Of a DNA stretch of 28,674 bases, positions 19,201 through 26,603 are shown piece by piece; within the stretch, counting starts at the first letter, position 1; each line of letters opens with the position of its first letter. The DNA lies in IMG/VR virus record IMGVR_UViG_3300042691_049695, positions 1 to 28,674 of that record; one strand, given 5' to 3'. The DNA comes from a virus. A model generated the notes under the pieces. The model did not search any database, was not told the DNA's origin, and saw only the letters and a program-made list of their open reading frames with translations. A program made the translations under genes and the position numbers.

Positions 19201-19915
19201 TAAGTTCGACTTGTCTTTGTTTGCAAAAGGTTTTGATGCATATTCATTGCAACAGCTAGAAAATGAAGATTATTACACACTCAGAGACATGTTTGAGTTC
19301 TACGATTTTGATGAGGATCAAAGTTATAACTCTGTCAGAGCATCAACTAGAAACAACTTCATTATAAACGATTCTTACTACAACCGTTCTGAGGAACGAA
19401 GAAACTTGGGCTTAGAAGTTACTGAAAATTTATTTCGTAGCTTTGTGTTGGATATGTATCTTCACATCACCACTGGGTTGAATACCAGTGAAGAAACGTT
19501 TATATCGTATACAGAAGCCGAAACTACACAGTTTATAACAGAAATGCAAAAAATTCAACTTGGAACAGCTGATTTGACAAAAGTCAAGTTCATGACACCA
19601 GAATATCGTGATCTGCTGGCGGCTTTTCAAGATGATCGTGACTATTCCAAACTGATGTTGACTCTTTGCAATGACATTACCAAAACTGTATTTCGTCAAA
19701 AAGACTATGATCGTGTTTTCAACATAATGTACGGAACAGATAAATTTCCCATAGATGTTAATGCAATGAGTCAAAAAAGAGAAACAAATGCATTGTTGCA
19801 AACGTTAGCTAACACCAATCAACTTTATACCGATAACAACGAAACTTACAAAATAGCAGAGGATAACAGTTTGTTGCTTGATTCATATTTTATAAACGTG
19901 GAGATTGTGAGATAA
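16238..19915 (+). CDS. Very large structural protein, mostly helical body, function unknown
   Basis: 1225 residues. The first ~120 are a Pro/Thr/Ala/Ile-rich, low-charge extension. From ~190 onward the protein is strongly helical and polar with Leu/Asn/Gln-rich helices and no obvious transmembrane segment; several stretches look like coiled-coil or helical bundles (for example near 860-900, 'QQEDQIIANILKYFEILNNR'). At residues 975-986 there is an EF-hand-like loop (D-x-N-x-D-G-x-I) whose 12th position is Gln rather than Glu. No peptidoglycan hydrolase motif was found. It lies between two FN3-bearing genes and its stop overlaps the next start (TAATG), so the three are probably co-translated into one tail or baseplate sub-complex. 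Could be a wedge, fibre-hinge or long scaffold-like component. Confidence 0.72.
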   Translation: MVATRNGNPIRTGGVSIQPAYTPILVPFAATTTTDTPQMATAPIQFAASVVPSSLTSAPIISVPIGPSPIASTISTANVPLPMMSIGTTTITPTVRAVGEGAPNPNSRQATVLDPIIVLTGEAEPFVAPPIAFTLRASPVRLLSQNGLTEETLSLDTHTIVNGQPVLDVSSLRGDIISLLDYKPIYTPSAVVPNFQLYFDHLYQTSLVRDTLRKYLLLNRTITNPQLNSVLGSISTRINNDINNSRTTLRTLDDLIRKIRTINNVLSLKSTMNTSDALYTPFIGLRNFVTQRMLFSEQSYDLFADTKILYQLLFDLGGVLEKCSFNLLSDFTDAARSAYVSSPIDARQQTVQDSITIDLTYGDNLAYTSAAIRSKYVKDYITFNGILNVLPASSTDRFKFLVNLLSKEFRVSKGLGKYQLTEEKTFFGFGSQGNPFDNVIGGIPSDIFIAPLGNNSLSTLFYLKTSTQNAVVLPFESRQVMGDGETVFVPGTNYFSDGILNGDLSAFNSYRETFSERVTKAINVFNSLLLHQDAEDSTSRTLKPEEMLKSILQYYATSQDLIRSVNNDPTNTLSFVLFSLGNSNPTIKFEVYKLLLLIALYDTRSTVTIDFPQTDKFRSLLLGELTQQRIQGFSELLTENNIPDLLNNQILVIKQLILANVAPFPPESAINSNINNNAALVQIQQLSNLIYTLRGKDNLFKNVLDMCSQMFAAASSNEITYHLLNGTSATRYNGLTLSGFILLVFEIFSSLVEQFAANKITYGLVDSDQDPTKATTRYVQVNFIRNALSRLSTDINNFLSGQTYDNNIIADYESKLQQEDQIIANILKYFEILNNRMTGISNISEEQARLLREINTNNPNSLSNTRTAKSILRSIVDKKAVYNPNNVQGLDFYLPAGKVVSDKNWKAIKIALRQYPAFTSTGLDAETKVKIVTVGIPHGFVESALGARLNKNAVNSGQLEEATSDLINIKLYKLDRNNDGIIYKPQQFKFDLSLFAKGFDAYSLQQLENEDYYTLRDMFEFYDFDEDQSYNSVRASTRNNFIINDSYYNRSEERRNLGLEVTENLFRSFVLDMYLHITTGLNTSEETFISYTEAETTQFITEMQKIQLGTADLTKVKFMTPEYRDLLAAFQDDRDYSKLMLTLCNDITKTVFRQKDYDRVFNIMYGTDKFPIDVNAMSQKRETNALLQTLANTNQLYTDNNETYKIAEDNSLLLDSYFINVEIVR

Positions 19916-21705
19916 TGACAGTAACAATAGGCGAATCTTTACCTTCTTTACCGGTAACCGTTGCAGACGTACCAGAGATTACAACGTTTGAAGCAACGTT
20001 TTTCTATAATTTTTATCGACCGGATGAACTTATCAATTCAAGCGTGGCAACTGCTGCTCAACCAAACACTGTTGATTTTTCTAGAAACGTTCCTCGTTAT
20101 GTTCGTCTTTCATGGAACAAAGTAAACGTTACCTCGGGTGATGTTAGCAGGCAAGAATTTGTCAACATATCGATTGCTGCAAATGCAGACAAGATTCTAA
20201 ATGAAGACGATTTGTCTCTAGCTTACTTTGATACGTTCAACCAACAAGAATCAAGCTTTAAAACTCAGCAACAATTGTACTTAAGCCGTTTGCTTGCGCA
20301 AATCAACTACAATCGTGTTGATATAGGACTAACAGATGCAATAAGAGCATTGCATGAAACAACAAGCGAAAACGTTACTCAAGAATATCTTAATTCCAAT
20401 TTAAATTATGCCAGAGCCAGAACACCACCGGATGGTGAAAACACAACCATCATGCCTGTATCAAACAAAGTTTTTGGTACTTTGTTTCATGAAAAACTTG
20501 TAAACGATTCCATGATTGGTATCACACCAAATATGGTTAGCGGCCTCGATAATTTGTTTGCAACACAACATTCAATCAAAGCATACGCAAACAGATTAAA
20601 TGGCTCGCAATATGATCTTTCGTTAGAAAATCCAATAACAACAACAGTTAGTGAATTGCAAACTGATTTTGGTTTAGTCTTTCAATCAACTGGATATGTT
20701 ATTGATCGATATCGCAGACTCAGCAGCGGAGAACTTGTAGAACGAACAACATTTTATGTCGAAAACCCAGATACCACAGAGTTTTTTGACACAAAAGTAC
20801 TTTATAATCAACGTTATGTGTATGACATAAAATCGATTACAGCTTTGCAAACATTAACTTTTGATCCAAATCTTCGTGTTAATGTTATATCAACGTTTTT
20901 GGTGGGCGGTAAGTTCAGAAGAACTTATGTGCTTTGTGAAGACACTACACCACCCGAGCCTCCAACCGACTTTTTCATTCGCTGGGATTACGGTTTAAAG
21001 AAGCCTGTTCTTACATGGAATTTTCCCATAGACACAAGAAGGCACATTAAATATTTTCAAGTGTTTAGACGAAAAAATGTTGGTGATGTTAGGCCAGCGC
21101 AACTTCCATTCGAACTTGTAAGAATGTACGATTTCAACGATTTGCAAAATGCGTTTGGAACGTATTTTGTTTCTCCAGCGCCGGGAAGCTCAGGTTTGTT
21201 TCAATTCATACGAGGCGAAGCAAATATCGATGCAAACGTTGTTATAAACCAATCAACAATAACAAGCTTGGATGTTTTTTCTCCAACATGTTACATTGAC
21301 GAAGATTTCGATAAAAACACTTATTACATATACGCTGTTGCTTGCGTTGATGCACATGGAATAACAAGCAACTATAGCAATCAAATTGGCATAAAGTTTG
21401 ATAAGCAACGCAACACAATTGATCGAATGGATGTATCAGCACCAAACGCACCAAAGCCTTACCCAAACCTGTATTTGAACAAAGATGCATTTGTGGACAC
21501 AATAAAAAATGAAGGTTATTCTCAAATGACTGTTGTGTTTAACCCAGAATACTATGAACTAACTCCCCGAGCGAACGGTGGCGGAGACATGAGAATTCTA
21601 AACTTTGGACCTCAAAACAAATATCGAATTCAATTGATCAACACAGACTTACAAACCGATCAATTTGTTGATATAACAGTTACGGATGACAGAAATCCGG
21701 TTTGA
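19915..21705 (+). CDS. Tail structural protein with FN3-like domain
   Basis: 596 residues. The N-terminal ~180 residues include a strand-rich start ('YVRLSWNKVNVTSG') and a helix-rich part. Residues ~342-497 look like an FN3 unit, perhaps with an insertion: 'DTTPPEPPTDFFIRWDYG', 'PVLTWNFPIDTRRHIKYFQV', 'YYIYAVACVDAHGITSNYSN'. The Pro-Pro opener, the Trp of strand B and the Tyr-x-Tyr-x-Val strand F are the usual FN3 marks. The remainder is a beta-rich end. It begins on the A of the upstream TAA (TAATG), with an SD-like GGAG in the upstream gene, so translation is coupled. Together with the two genes before it this forms a compact block; I infer a structural, surface-exposed role. Confidence 0.74.
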   Translation: MTVTIGESLPSLPVTVADVPEITTFEATFFYNFYRPDELINSSVATAAQPNTVDFSRNVPRYVRLSWNKVNVTSGDVSRQEFVNISIAANADKILNEDDLSLAYFDTFNQQESSFKTQQQLYLSRLLAQINYNRVDIGLTDAIRALHETTSENVTQEYLNSNLNYARARTPPDGENTTIMPVSNKVFGTLFHEKLVNDSMIGITPNMVSGLDNLFATQHSIKAYANRLNGSQYDLSLENPITTTVSELQTDFGLVFQSTGYVIDRYRRLSSGELVERTTFYVENPDTTEFFDTKVLYNQRYVYDIKSITALQTLTFDPNLRVNVISTFLVGGKFRRTYVLCEDTTPPEPPTDFFIRWDYGLKKPVLTWNFPIDTRRHIKYFQVFRRKNVGDVRPAQLPFELVRMYDFNDLQNAFGTYFVSPAPGSSGLFQFIRGEANIDANVVINQSTITSLDVFSPTCYIDEDFDKNTYYIYAVACVDAHGITSNYSNQIGIKFDKQRNTIDRMDVSAPNAPKPYPNLYLNKDAFVDTIKNEGYSQMTVVFNPEYYELTPRANGGGDMRILNFGPQNKYRIQLINTDLQTDQFVDITVTDDRNPV

Positions 21706-21740
21706 ACCATAACTACTAGTATACGAAAAGGAACTAAACA

Positions 21741-22451
21741 ATGGGTTTTTTGCAACAAGATACCAACAACATTATCGTGGATGCCGTTCTTACCGATGTA
21801 GGGCGTCAAAAGCTAGCTGCTGGCACATTCAATGTTATCAAGTTTGCTGCTGGTGATGATGAAGTAGACTACGGAATGATTGTTCGCTACGGTAGAACTG
21901 TAGGTCAAGAAAAGATCGAAAAGAACACACCAGTTTTTGAAGCAATAACCAATAACAAACTAGCTTTGGTGCATCCTTTGGTGTCATTGCCTGATCCGAA
22001 TCGTTATACCATGCCTCTTTTTACACTTTCTGCAACAGCCGGTTTAACTGACAATACTTTGGCTCTTGGTGTTAACAGCACAACCAGCACCGCTCCTCAA
22101 CAACAAAACGTTACTGTTCAACAAGCTCTTACAGGTGGAGAAACAGTTCCACAAGAACTGGTAGATAATCAGTTTTTGGTTGTGTGCGACGATAGATTCT
22201 TGTTTATTGCAGGAAGCACTCCTGTTATTGATCGTAACCGTATGGCAACATATATTCTTACAAGAAACAGCACACCAAGTTCTCAAGGAGGAGCAAGCGT
22301 AAGCATTCCAATCACCGCAAAAGCTATTACAAATGCTCAGTTTCTCATATATGGACAACCCAGCAACAAAAACAATATCAGAACAGTTGTAAGAGTAACA
22401 GGTATGAGCAGCGGTGCCGTAAAAGAGTTTGTTGCTTCTATTACCAAGTGA
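21741..22451 (+). CDS. Structural protein with 'TDxGRxxL' N-terminal module (copy 2)
   Basis: 236 residues. Residues 1-47 match the module at the start of the 358-residue protein (MGFL, Ile-Val-Asp-Ala, 'LTDVGRQKLAAGTF', Phe, 'DDEVDYG'). This copy looks closer to the form I associate with many large phages, since it keeps the acidic 'GDDEVDY' patch. The rest is a beta-rich, Thr/Val-rich domain ending in a strand pair ('RTVVRVTGMSSGAVKEFVAS'). A strong SD (AAAAGGAA) precedes ATG 21741. The 35-base gap has no clear terminator. It leads into the 415-residue gene 20 bases later. Function unknown; tail or baseplate role inferred from neighbours and the shared module. Confidence 0.74.
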   Translation: MGFLQQDTNNIIVDAVLTDVGRQKLAAGTFNVIKFAAGDDEVDYGMIVRYGRTVGQEKIEKNTPVFEAITNNKLALVHPLVSLPDPNRYTMPLFTLSATAGLTDNTLALGVNSTTSTAPQQQNVTVQQALTGGETVPQELVDNQFLVVCDDRFLFIAGSTPVIDRNRMATYILTRNSTPSSQGGASVSIPITAKAITNAQFLIYGQPSNKNNIRTVVRVTGMSSGAVKEFVASITK

Positions 22452-22471
22452 AATAAAAGGATCATACCAAG

Positions 22472-23719
22472 ATGGCTACATTTGAATTTTTCAATGCTCA
22501 AACAGACAAAAAAACTCAAGGTGATGTACTTGAACAACTTATCGACGTTATCGGTAACGATGTTTCATCTTCCGTAACAAGAAGAAAATATCAAGTTTGG
22601 GTAACAGGTTCTGGAACTGGAACCGGTGTTACGTCTTCTCTTTTCCAAACGATATTTGACCAAGACTATACCCTTCAAACTGCAAACCCCGTATTCGATG
22701 CAACAATTGGTCTGCACACAAGCTCACTTCTTGTGCAAACAATAACAACATCATACGACACAGTAAATGATCAATATTACTTTCCAAGCACATCTTTGAT
22801 GATGCGTGAAAAAATCGATATATATCGTACCTTTGCCCAACAACTTCTTGGTAACGACACAAAACCTTTTACATTTATTTCTGGAAGCTTTAACGGAACA
22901 TCTGTTGTTGGCTCTTCAATCAAAGAAGCTTTGTTCTTTTCATTTAAACGTTTGTTTTCAAGAGATCAACTTAAAAACGATACGTATGCTCTTCGAATGT
23001 TTTATAGCGGATCAGCCATTTCTCCAACTCCTAGCGATTTGTCTTCAAGCGGTACAGCAGAAAAGATTTATACCGATCTTGGTTCGTCAACAAACCGAGT
23101 GCAATTGCCCGGTGGCTTTGTTGGAACTCTTGTTGACACAGCAACAACAAATGCAGTTGGACTTATTTGGCACGATCAAGGCATTATCGTGTTGGACGCC
23201 AGCAAGGTTTTTGACCCAACTCAAACAATCACAGGTTCCATTCAAAGCGTTACAACATTAACCGAACCGTTTAATGGTTCTCTTTTATACAGCGGTACAG
23301 GTGCCGTTAATGCATTGTTTGCTAGCGCATCCATTGATGATGTTCTAGACTATGTTTGTTCCACTCGTTTCACTGGATCAGATGCAACAGTGATGGCTTT
23401 CCAAAACCAAACAAACATCAACTCCAGTGTGTACTTCTGCAAGTTCTCTGCTGATAGATTCAACTACTCCAGCAACCCAACTTACACAGACAATGATGGA
23501 CGTATTGTTGTTATCGATGCAGGCCAAGAAGACATTCAACGCAGCTTTGCATTCATCACAAGCATTGGTTTGTATGATGCTGACAACAATCTTTTGGCTG
23601 TAGCAAAAACCTCACGGCCTATTTTGAAAAATTTTCAGAGAGAATACACTGTAAAGGTACGTTTGGACTACGCTCGTAAGAAAAACATTCGTTTTTGTTC
23701 GAAAAAATCGTCAAAATAG
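22472..23719 (+). CDS. Structural protein with conserved 'GLYD...AKxSxPI' C-terminal module and a basic tail
   Basis: 415 residues. The C-terminal half shares landmarks in order with the 808-residue protein at 24130: a 'WHDQGIIVLD' strand, a 'CKFSADRFNYSSNPTYT' stretch, and 'ITSIGLYDADNNLLAVAKTS' leading to 'YTVKVRLDY'. This pattern is common in large-phage structural proteins without a named role. After that Tyr comes a 15-residue, strongly basic extension (ARKKNIRFCSKKSSK) with no counterpart in the paralog, which stops right after the matching strand. The SD (AAAAGGATC) is clear. The gene is followed by a hairpin and a non-structural gene, so the module boundary may have been altered by an insertion. 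Confidence 0.76.
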   Translation: MATFEFFNAQTDKKTQGDVLEQLIDVIGNDVSSSVTRRKYQVWVTGSGTGTGVTSSLFQTIFDQDYTLQTANPVFDATIGLHTSSLLVQTITTSYDTVNDQYYFPSTSLMMREKIDIYRTFAQQLLGNDTKPFTFISGSFNGTSVVGSSIKEALFFSFKRLFSRDQLKNDTYALRMFYSGSAISPTPSDLSSSGTAEKIYTDLGSSTNRVQLPGGFVGTLVDTATTNAVGLIWHDQGIIVLDASKVFDPTQTITGSIQSVTTLTEPFNGSLLYSGTGAVNALFASASIDDVLDYVCSTRFTGSDATVMAFQNQTNINSSVYFCKFSADRFNYSSNPTYTDNDGRIVVIDAGQEDIQRSFAFITSIGLYDADNNLLAVAKTSRPILKNFQREYTVKVRLDYARKKNIRFCSKKSSK

Positions 23720-23744
23720 CCATTTTTACAACAGCAAATCATTG

Positions 23745-23779
23745 TATATCCTCAATGGTATTTGCCATTGAGGGATATA
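23745..23779 (+). promoter_or_regulatory. Long hairpin whose 3' arm holds the SD of the metallopeptidase gene
   Basis: The left arm (23745-23758) pairs with the right arm (23765-23779) as 9 uninterrupted base pairs (CCTCAATGG/CCATTGAGG), one bulged G at 23774, then 5 more A-T pairs; the loop is TATTTG. The right arm contains GAGGG (23770-23774), the only SD for ATG 23784, at a spacing of 9 bases. Only four U's follow and the ATG is inside that run, so terminator and translational-repression readings both remain open. The pairing is directly readable; its effect is inferred. Confidence 0.7.
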
Positions 23780-23783
23780 TTTT

Positions 23784-24122
23784 ATGATTCTAAAAGTTGG
23801 CAATCGACGTTATAATATTGAGCAATGGTCTGATCAACAGATTGAAGAACTTACTGGAAAAGAAGCCAGTGAAGTTTGTGGGTTCACGGACTACTATCAA
23901 GGGAAGATCGTTATCAATAGTTGTATGGCAAAGGACGTTAGAGAAGAAACATTAATGCATGAGATACTGCATACTTTGCTGGATAACTCTGGGATAGAGG
24001 AAGTGTCGAGACAAGTTAAGGAAGGGGCAAACCTTTCCGAGTTAGTTGCTACCATTCTCGCTCCTAGATTACATTCGCTGATAAAAGAAAACAAAATGGA
24101 ATACTTAGTTGAAAGTATTTAG
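23784..24122 (+). CDS. Small HExxH zinc metallopeptidase-like protein
   Basis: 112 residues. Residues 59-63 are His-Glu-Ile-Leu-His (HExxH), the zinc-binding and catalytic motif of gluzincin/zincin peptidases, inside a helix preceded by 'TLM' as in ImmA/IrrE-type and related phage peptidases. The third ligand is probably Glu86 in a second helix ('LSELVATILAPRL'). Before the motif a strand 'GKIVINS' follows 'YQ', as expected of the edge strand in minimal zincins. There is no signal peptide, so it would act in the host cytoplasm or the virion. Targets unknown: prohead proteolysis, repressor cleavage or a host-takeover role are all possible. It lies between two structural paralogs, with its SD inside a hairpin, and its stop overlaps the next gene's SD. 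Confidence 0.75.
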   Translation: MILKVGNRRYNIEQWSDQQIEELTGKEASEVCGFTDYYQGKIVINSCMAKDVREETLMHEILHTLLDNSGIEEVSRQVKEGANLSELVATILAPRLHSLIKENKMEYLVESI

Positions 24123-24129
24123 GTAATGC

Positions 24130-26556
24130 ATGTCTATTCAACGTTTTGAACCGGGAGATATCGAGTTTTTTACGATTCAAACGGTCCCCAGCACAACCTT
24201 TGTTTCTAGTAGTACAGGAGTAACTGGCGCTGCTTACGTTTATCCTCGTCGTTCAAATGCGATGAAAGATTATTACGTTAACTGGGCTGCTGTATCGGGA
24301 GCACCCACAGGTTCCTTTCAACAAATCAATGACATAGACGACGTTATTGCTTTCGCAAAACAATCAGAAAATCCAACACAACTTAATACCAGAATAAAAG
24401 ACTATCTTTCTGTTGTAAAAAATCAACCAAAAAGCATTAGAAATCAACAAAAACAAGAAGTTGTAAGATTTACTCCGGGTGTAAACCTTAACTTGGATAT
24501 GACACGCAAGTTTGTTACAACAAACGTGCTTATGCCTTATTACAGCTTGTTTGGTACCAACTACAACTTTGCATTCACCAACTATAACTCTTTAAACTTT
24601 CTTACAGCAAGTGGTTTACCAACAGGATCAGCTTTGCTTTATCCCGCTTCTGGTTCTGCCTCTGGACTAGGAACTCTTGTATCTTCCAGCTACATTCCCA
24701 GCGGAGCATTTTCTTTTGACTTTTGGATCAATCCAAAATATACAATAGACACACAAACAAGTGAGTTTAAAGCTGGTACCATTCTGCATTTCTCTGGTGC
24801 TTATGCTTTGTCTCTTATATCTGGTTCAAGCCGAGATTCAAATGGTTTAACAGATGGCTATCGATTGCTTTTACAACTCAGCAGTTCAGCAACTAGTTTA
24901 CCCTCAACAATAAATCCAGCAAACACAACCGGTTTAAGCTTTGTTTCAAACGATAACTGCTTAACAAGAAACACATGGCATCATGTAACAGTAAGATGGG
25001 GAACAAACAGTTATAACTTTGGTAGTGGTTCGTTTATGGTTGACGGAATAGAACAAGGTACGTTCTATATTCCGTCTGCCAGCGTTGCTCCTAAACAACA
25101 AACCGGTAAAGCATTTCAGTCGGTACTAGCAGTTGGAAACTTTTTAGAAACACCAGAAACAGGCACAGCTGGTTGGTTCTTTTCTGATATAGCTCAAACA
25201 CGATTTGGTGTTCCTGTTTCCGAACCTGCATTTCTCTTAAATCCACCAAACTATGATGAACCTCCAGCATATAAACTTGCACACCCTCTCAATGCAGAAG
25301 TGCATGAACTGAAAATCTATAACAAGTATCTTGGACAAAATGAAATAGCCTCAAGAAGCCTATCAGGAGCTCCATTAGGCGATCCAAATCTATTGTTCTA
25401 TCTTCCCCCGCTATTCACAAAAGAATCGCCTACAAGGGCTGTAGATAATACCGCCGCAGCCCTTGGTGGTGTGCTAGTGCATCCTTTTCAATGTATCGAC
25501 GGAACAACAGAACATCCATTTAATGTCGATCTTAGTTTTGATACAGGTGGTCACTACATCAACCTCGAAAACTACACAAGAGACTTTGCTACAGGAAACT
25601 ATCCAAGACTGATAAACCTCACTGGAAGTGCTCTTGTTGGCAACACACAGCAACTAACCGCTAACCAGTTTCTTTACAACACAGGCTCGGTTCGTAAAAA
25701 CAGCTTAACTATTCTGCCAAACGATAACGGTCAGTTCACACCAAACTATTATCAGTTACTAAACACACTTAGTTCAAGTGCGTTCGTTACCGATAAGGGC
25801 CAACAAGCCTTTAACTTGGTTACACTGCGAAATATGTATTCGTTGGAATCAATCTATGATCTTGTACCTCCAACTAGCGGAAGTGCAACTCTTAACACCG
25901 ATCTAAATCCAAGAAGTATTATCGCTGCACTGTCTGGATTTGATGTAACAAGTTCTCTTGGAACTCTTAACCCCCAACGCACGCCAACTATTCTTCAACG
26001 CACACAAGAAAACGGAAGCTTGCAAGTTGTTATCTTTGATATATCCAACTTGTTCTATGGCAACAAAATAGCTCCAAACACCTTTACCATAACCGATACA
26101 AACGTATCAAATAGTTATGGCAAGGTTGGTATCACTCTAAAAGATGATGGCTTTGGAAGTCTTTATCGTGCTGATTGTTCTAGTTCACAAGCTTTAAACA
26201 ACTCTGTTGGCAACATCTTTTATGACAACGGTATTGTGTTAATCAAAAATCCAAGCCTTTATTGGTTTGGAGAAAACGGTTTTGAATGCACCTTTCAAGG
26301 TGAACGTAACATCCACGTTATGAAGGCAGATTTGTACGCTAACCCTCTTGAACTTGTAAGCTCCAGTAATCCAAGTTGGAATCGTGACTTGGAAGCAACA
26401 GACTTTGCTAGTGATTTTGATAAGCGTTATGTGTATATCACCGATCTATATCTTCATGACGATAATCTCAATGTCATCGCAAAGACAAAAATGGCTCAAC
26501 CGGTTTTGAAACGTTCCGGCGATAAGCTCAAGTTTACGGTTAAGATGGACTTTTGA
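24130..26556 (+). CDS. LamG-domain structural protein with conserved C-terminal module
   Basis: 808 residues. The N-terminus (SIQRFEPGDIEFF, then a 'TFVSSSTGVTG' turn) looks like the conserved start of large-phage decoration or baseplate proteins. Residues ~187-410 form a LamG/concanavalin-like domain ('GAFSFDFWINPKYTIDT', 'TWHHVTVRWG', 'VHELKIYNKYLGQNEIAS'). Residues ~694-808 hold the C-terminal module ('NIFYDNGIVLIKNPSLYWFG', 'SSSNPSWNRDL', 'YVYITDLYLHDDNLNVIAKT', ending in 'FTVKMDF'), related to the 415-residue protein. LamG units in phages bind glycans or neighbouring proteins. The start uses TAGGTA, which overlaps the metallopeptidase stop; the ATG at 24126 is out of frame. A structural, probably surface-exposed product. 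Confidence 0.78.
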   Translation: MSIQRFEPGDIEFFTIQTVPSTTFVSSSTGVTGAAYVYPRRSNAMKDYYVNWAAVSGAPTGSFQQINDIDDVIAFAKQSENPTQLNTRIKDYLSVVKNQPKSIRNQQKQEVVRFTPGVNLNLDMTRKFVTTNVLMPYYSLFGTNYNFAFTNYNSLNFLTASGLPTGSALLYPASGSASGLGTLVSSSYIPSGAFSFDFWINPKYTIDTQTSEFKAGTILHFSGAYALSLISGSSRDSNGLTDGYRLLLQLSSSATSLPSTINPANTTGLSFVSNDNCLTRNTWHHVTVRWGTNSYNFGSGSFMVDGIEQGTFYIPSASVAPKQQTGKAFQSVLAVGNFLETPETGTAGWFFSDIAQTRFGVPVSEPAFLLNPPNYDEPPAYKLAHPLNAEVHELKIYNKYLGQNEIASRSLSGAPLGDPNLLFYLPPLFTKESPTRAVDNTAAALGGVLVHPFQCIDGTTEHPFNVDLSFDTGGHYINLENYTRDFATGNYPRLINLTGSALVGNTQQLTANQFLYNTGSVRKNSLTILPNDNGQFTPNYYQLLNTLSSSAFVTDKGQQAFNLVTLRNMYSLESIYDLVPPTSGSATLNTDLNPRSIIAALSGFDVTSSLGTLNPQRTPTILQRTQENGSLQVVIFDISNLFYGNKIAPNTFTITDTNVSNSYGKVGITLKDDGFGSLYRADCSSSQALNNSVGNIFYDNGIVLIKNPSLYWFGENGFECTFQGERNIHVMKADLYANPLELVSSSNPSWNRDLEATDFASDFDKRYVYITDLYLHDDNLNVIAKTKMAQPVLKRSGDKLKFTVKMDF

Positions 26557-26576
26557 TCTATACCCACTATTTATCA

Positions 26577-26600
26577 TCACCTATACTACAATAGAGGTGA
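26577..26600 (+). promoter_or_regulatory. SD-sequestering hairpin before the homing-endonuclease-like gene
   Basis: TCACCTATA (26577-26585) and TAGAGGTGA (26592-26600) pair as 6 base pairs, one A/G mismatch and 2 more pairs, with loop CTACAA. The right arm contains the strong SD GAGGTGA for ATG 26604, spaced 3 bases. In this fold the SD is fully paired. A transcript starting inside or after the left arm would expose it. This resembles the control of T4 I-TevI, where the SD of a homing endonuclease is hidden in longer transcripts. The pairing is visible; the mechanism is inferred. Confidence 0.65.
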
Positions 26601-26603
26601 AAA

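Noticed and set aside
19430-19801. 123-codon minus-strand frame
   Set aside because: Complement of the 1225-residue gene; Cys/His/Phe-rich composition typical of a shadow frame.
22806-23261. 151-codon + strand frame within the 415-residue gene
   Set aside because: Different frame of a well-supported gene; Leu/Gln/Phe/Cys-rich composition unlike any neighbour.
23745-23783. Standard intrinsic terminator
   Set aside because: The stem is good but only four U's follow and they contain the next start codon; kept as SD-sequestering hairpin with termination as an alternative.
26568-26576. T4-type late promoter (TATAAATA)
   Set aside because: ACTATTTAT resembles only the complement and in the wrong place; no exact match was noticed at the gene junctions I examined.
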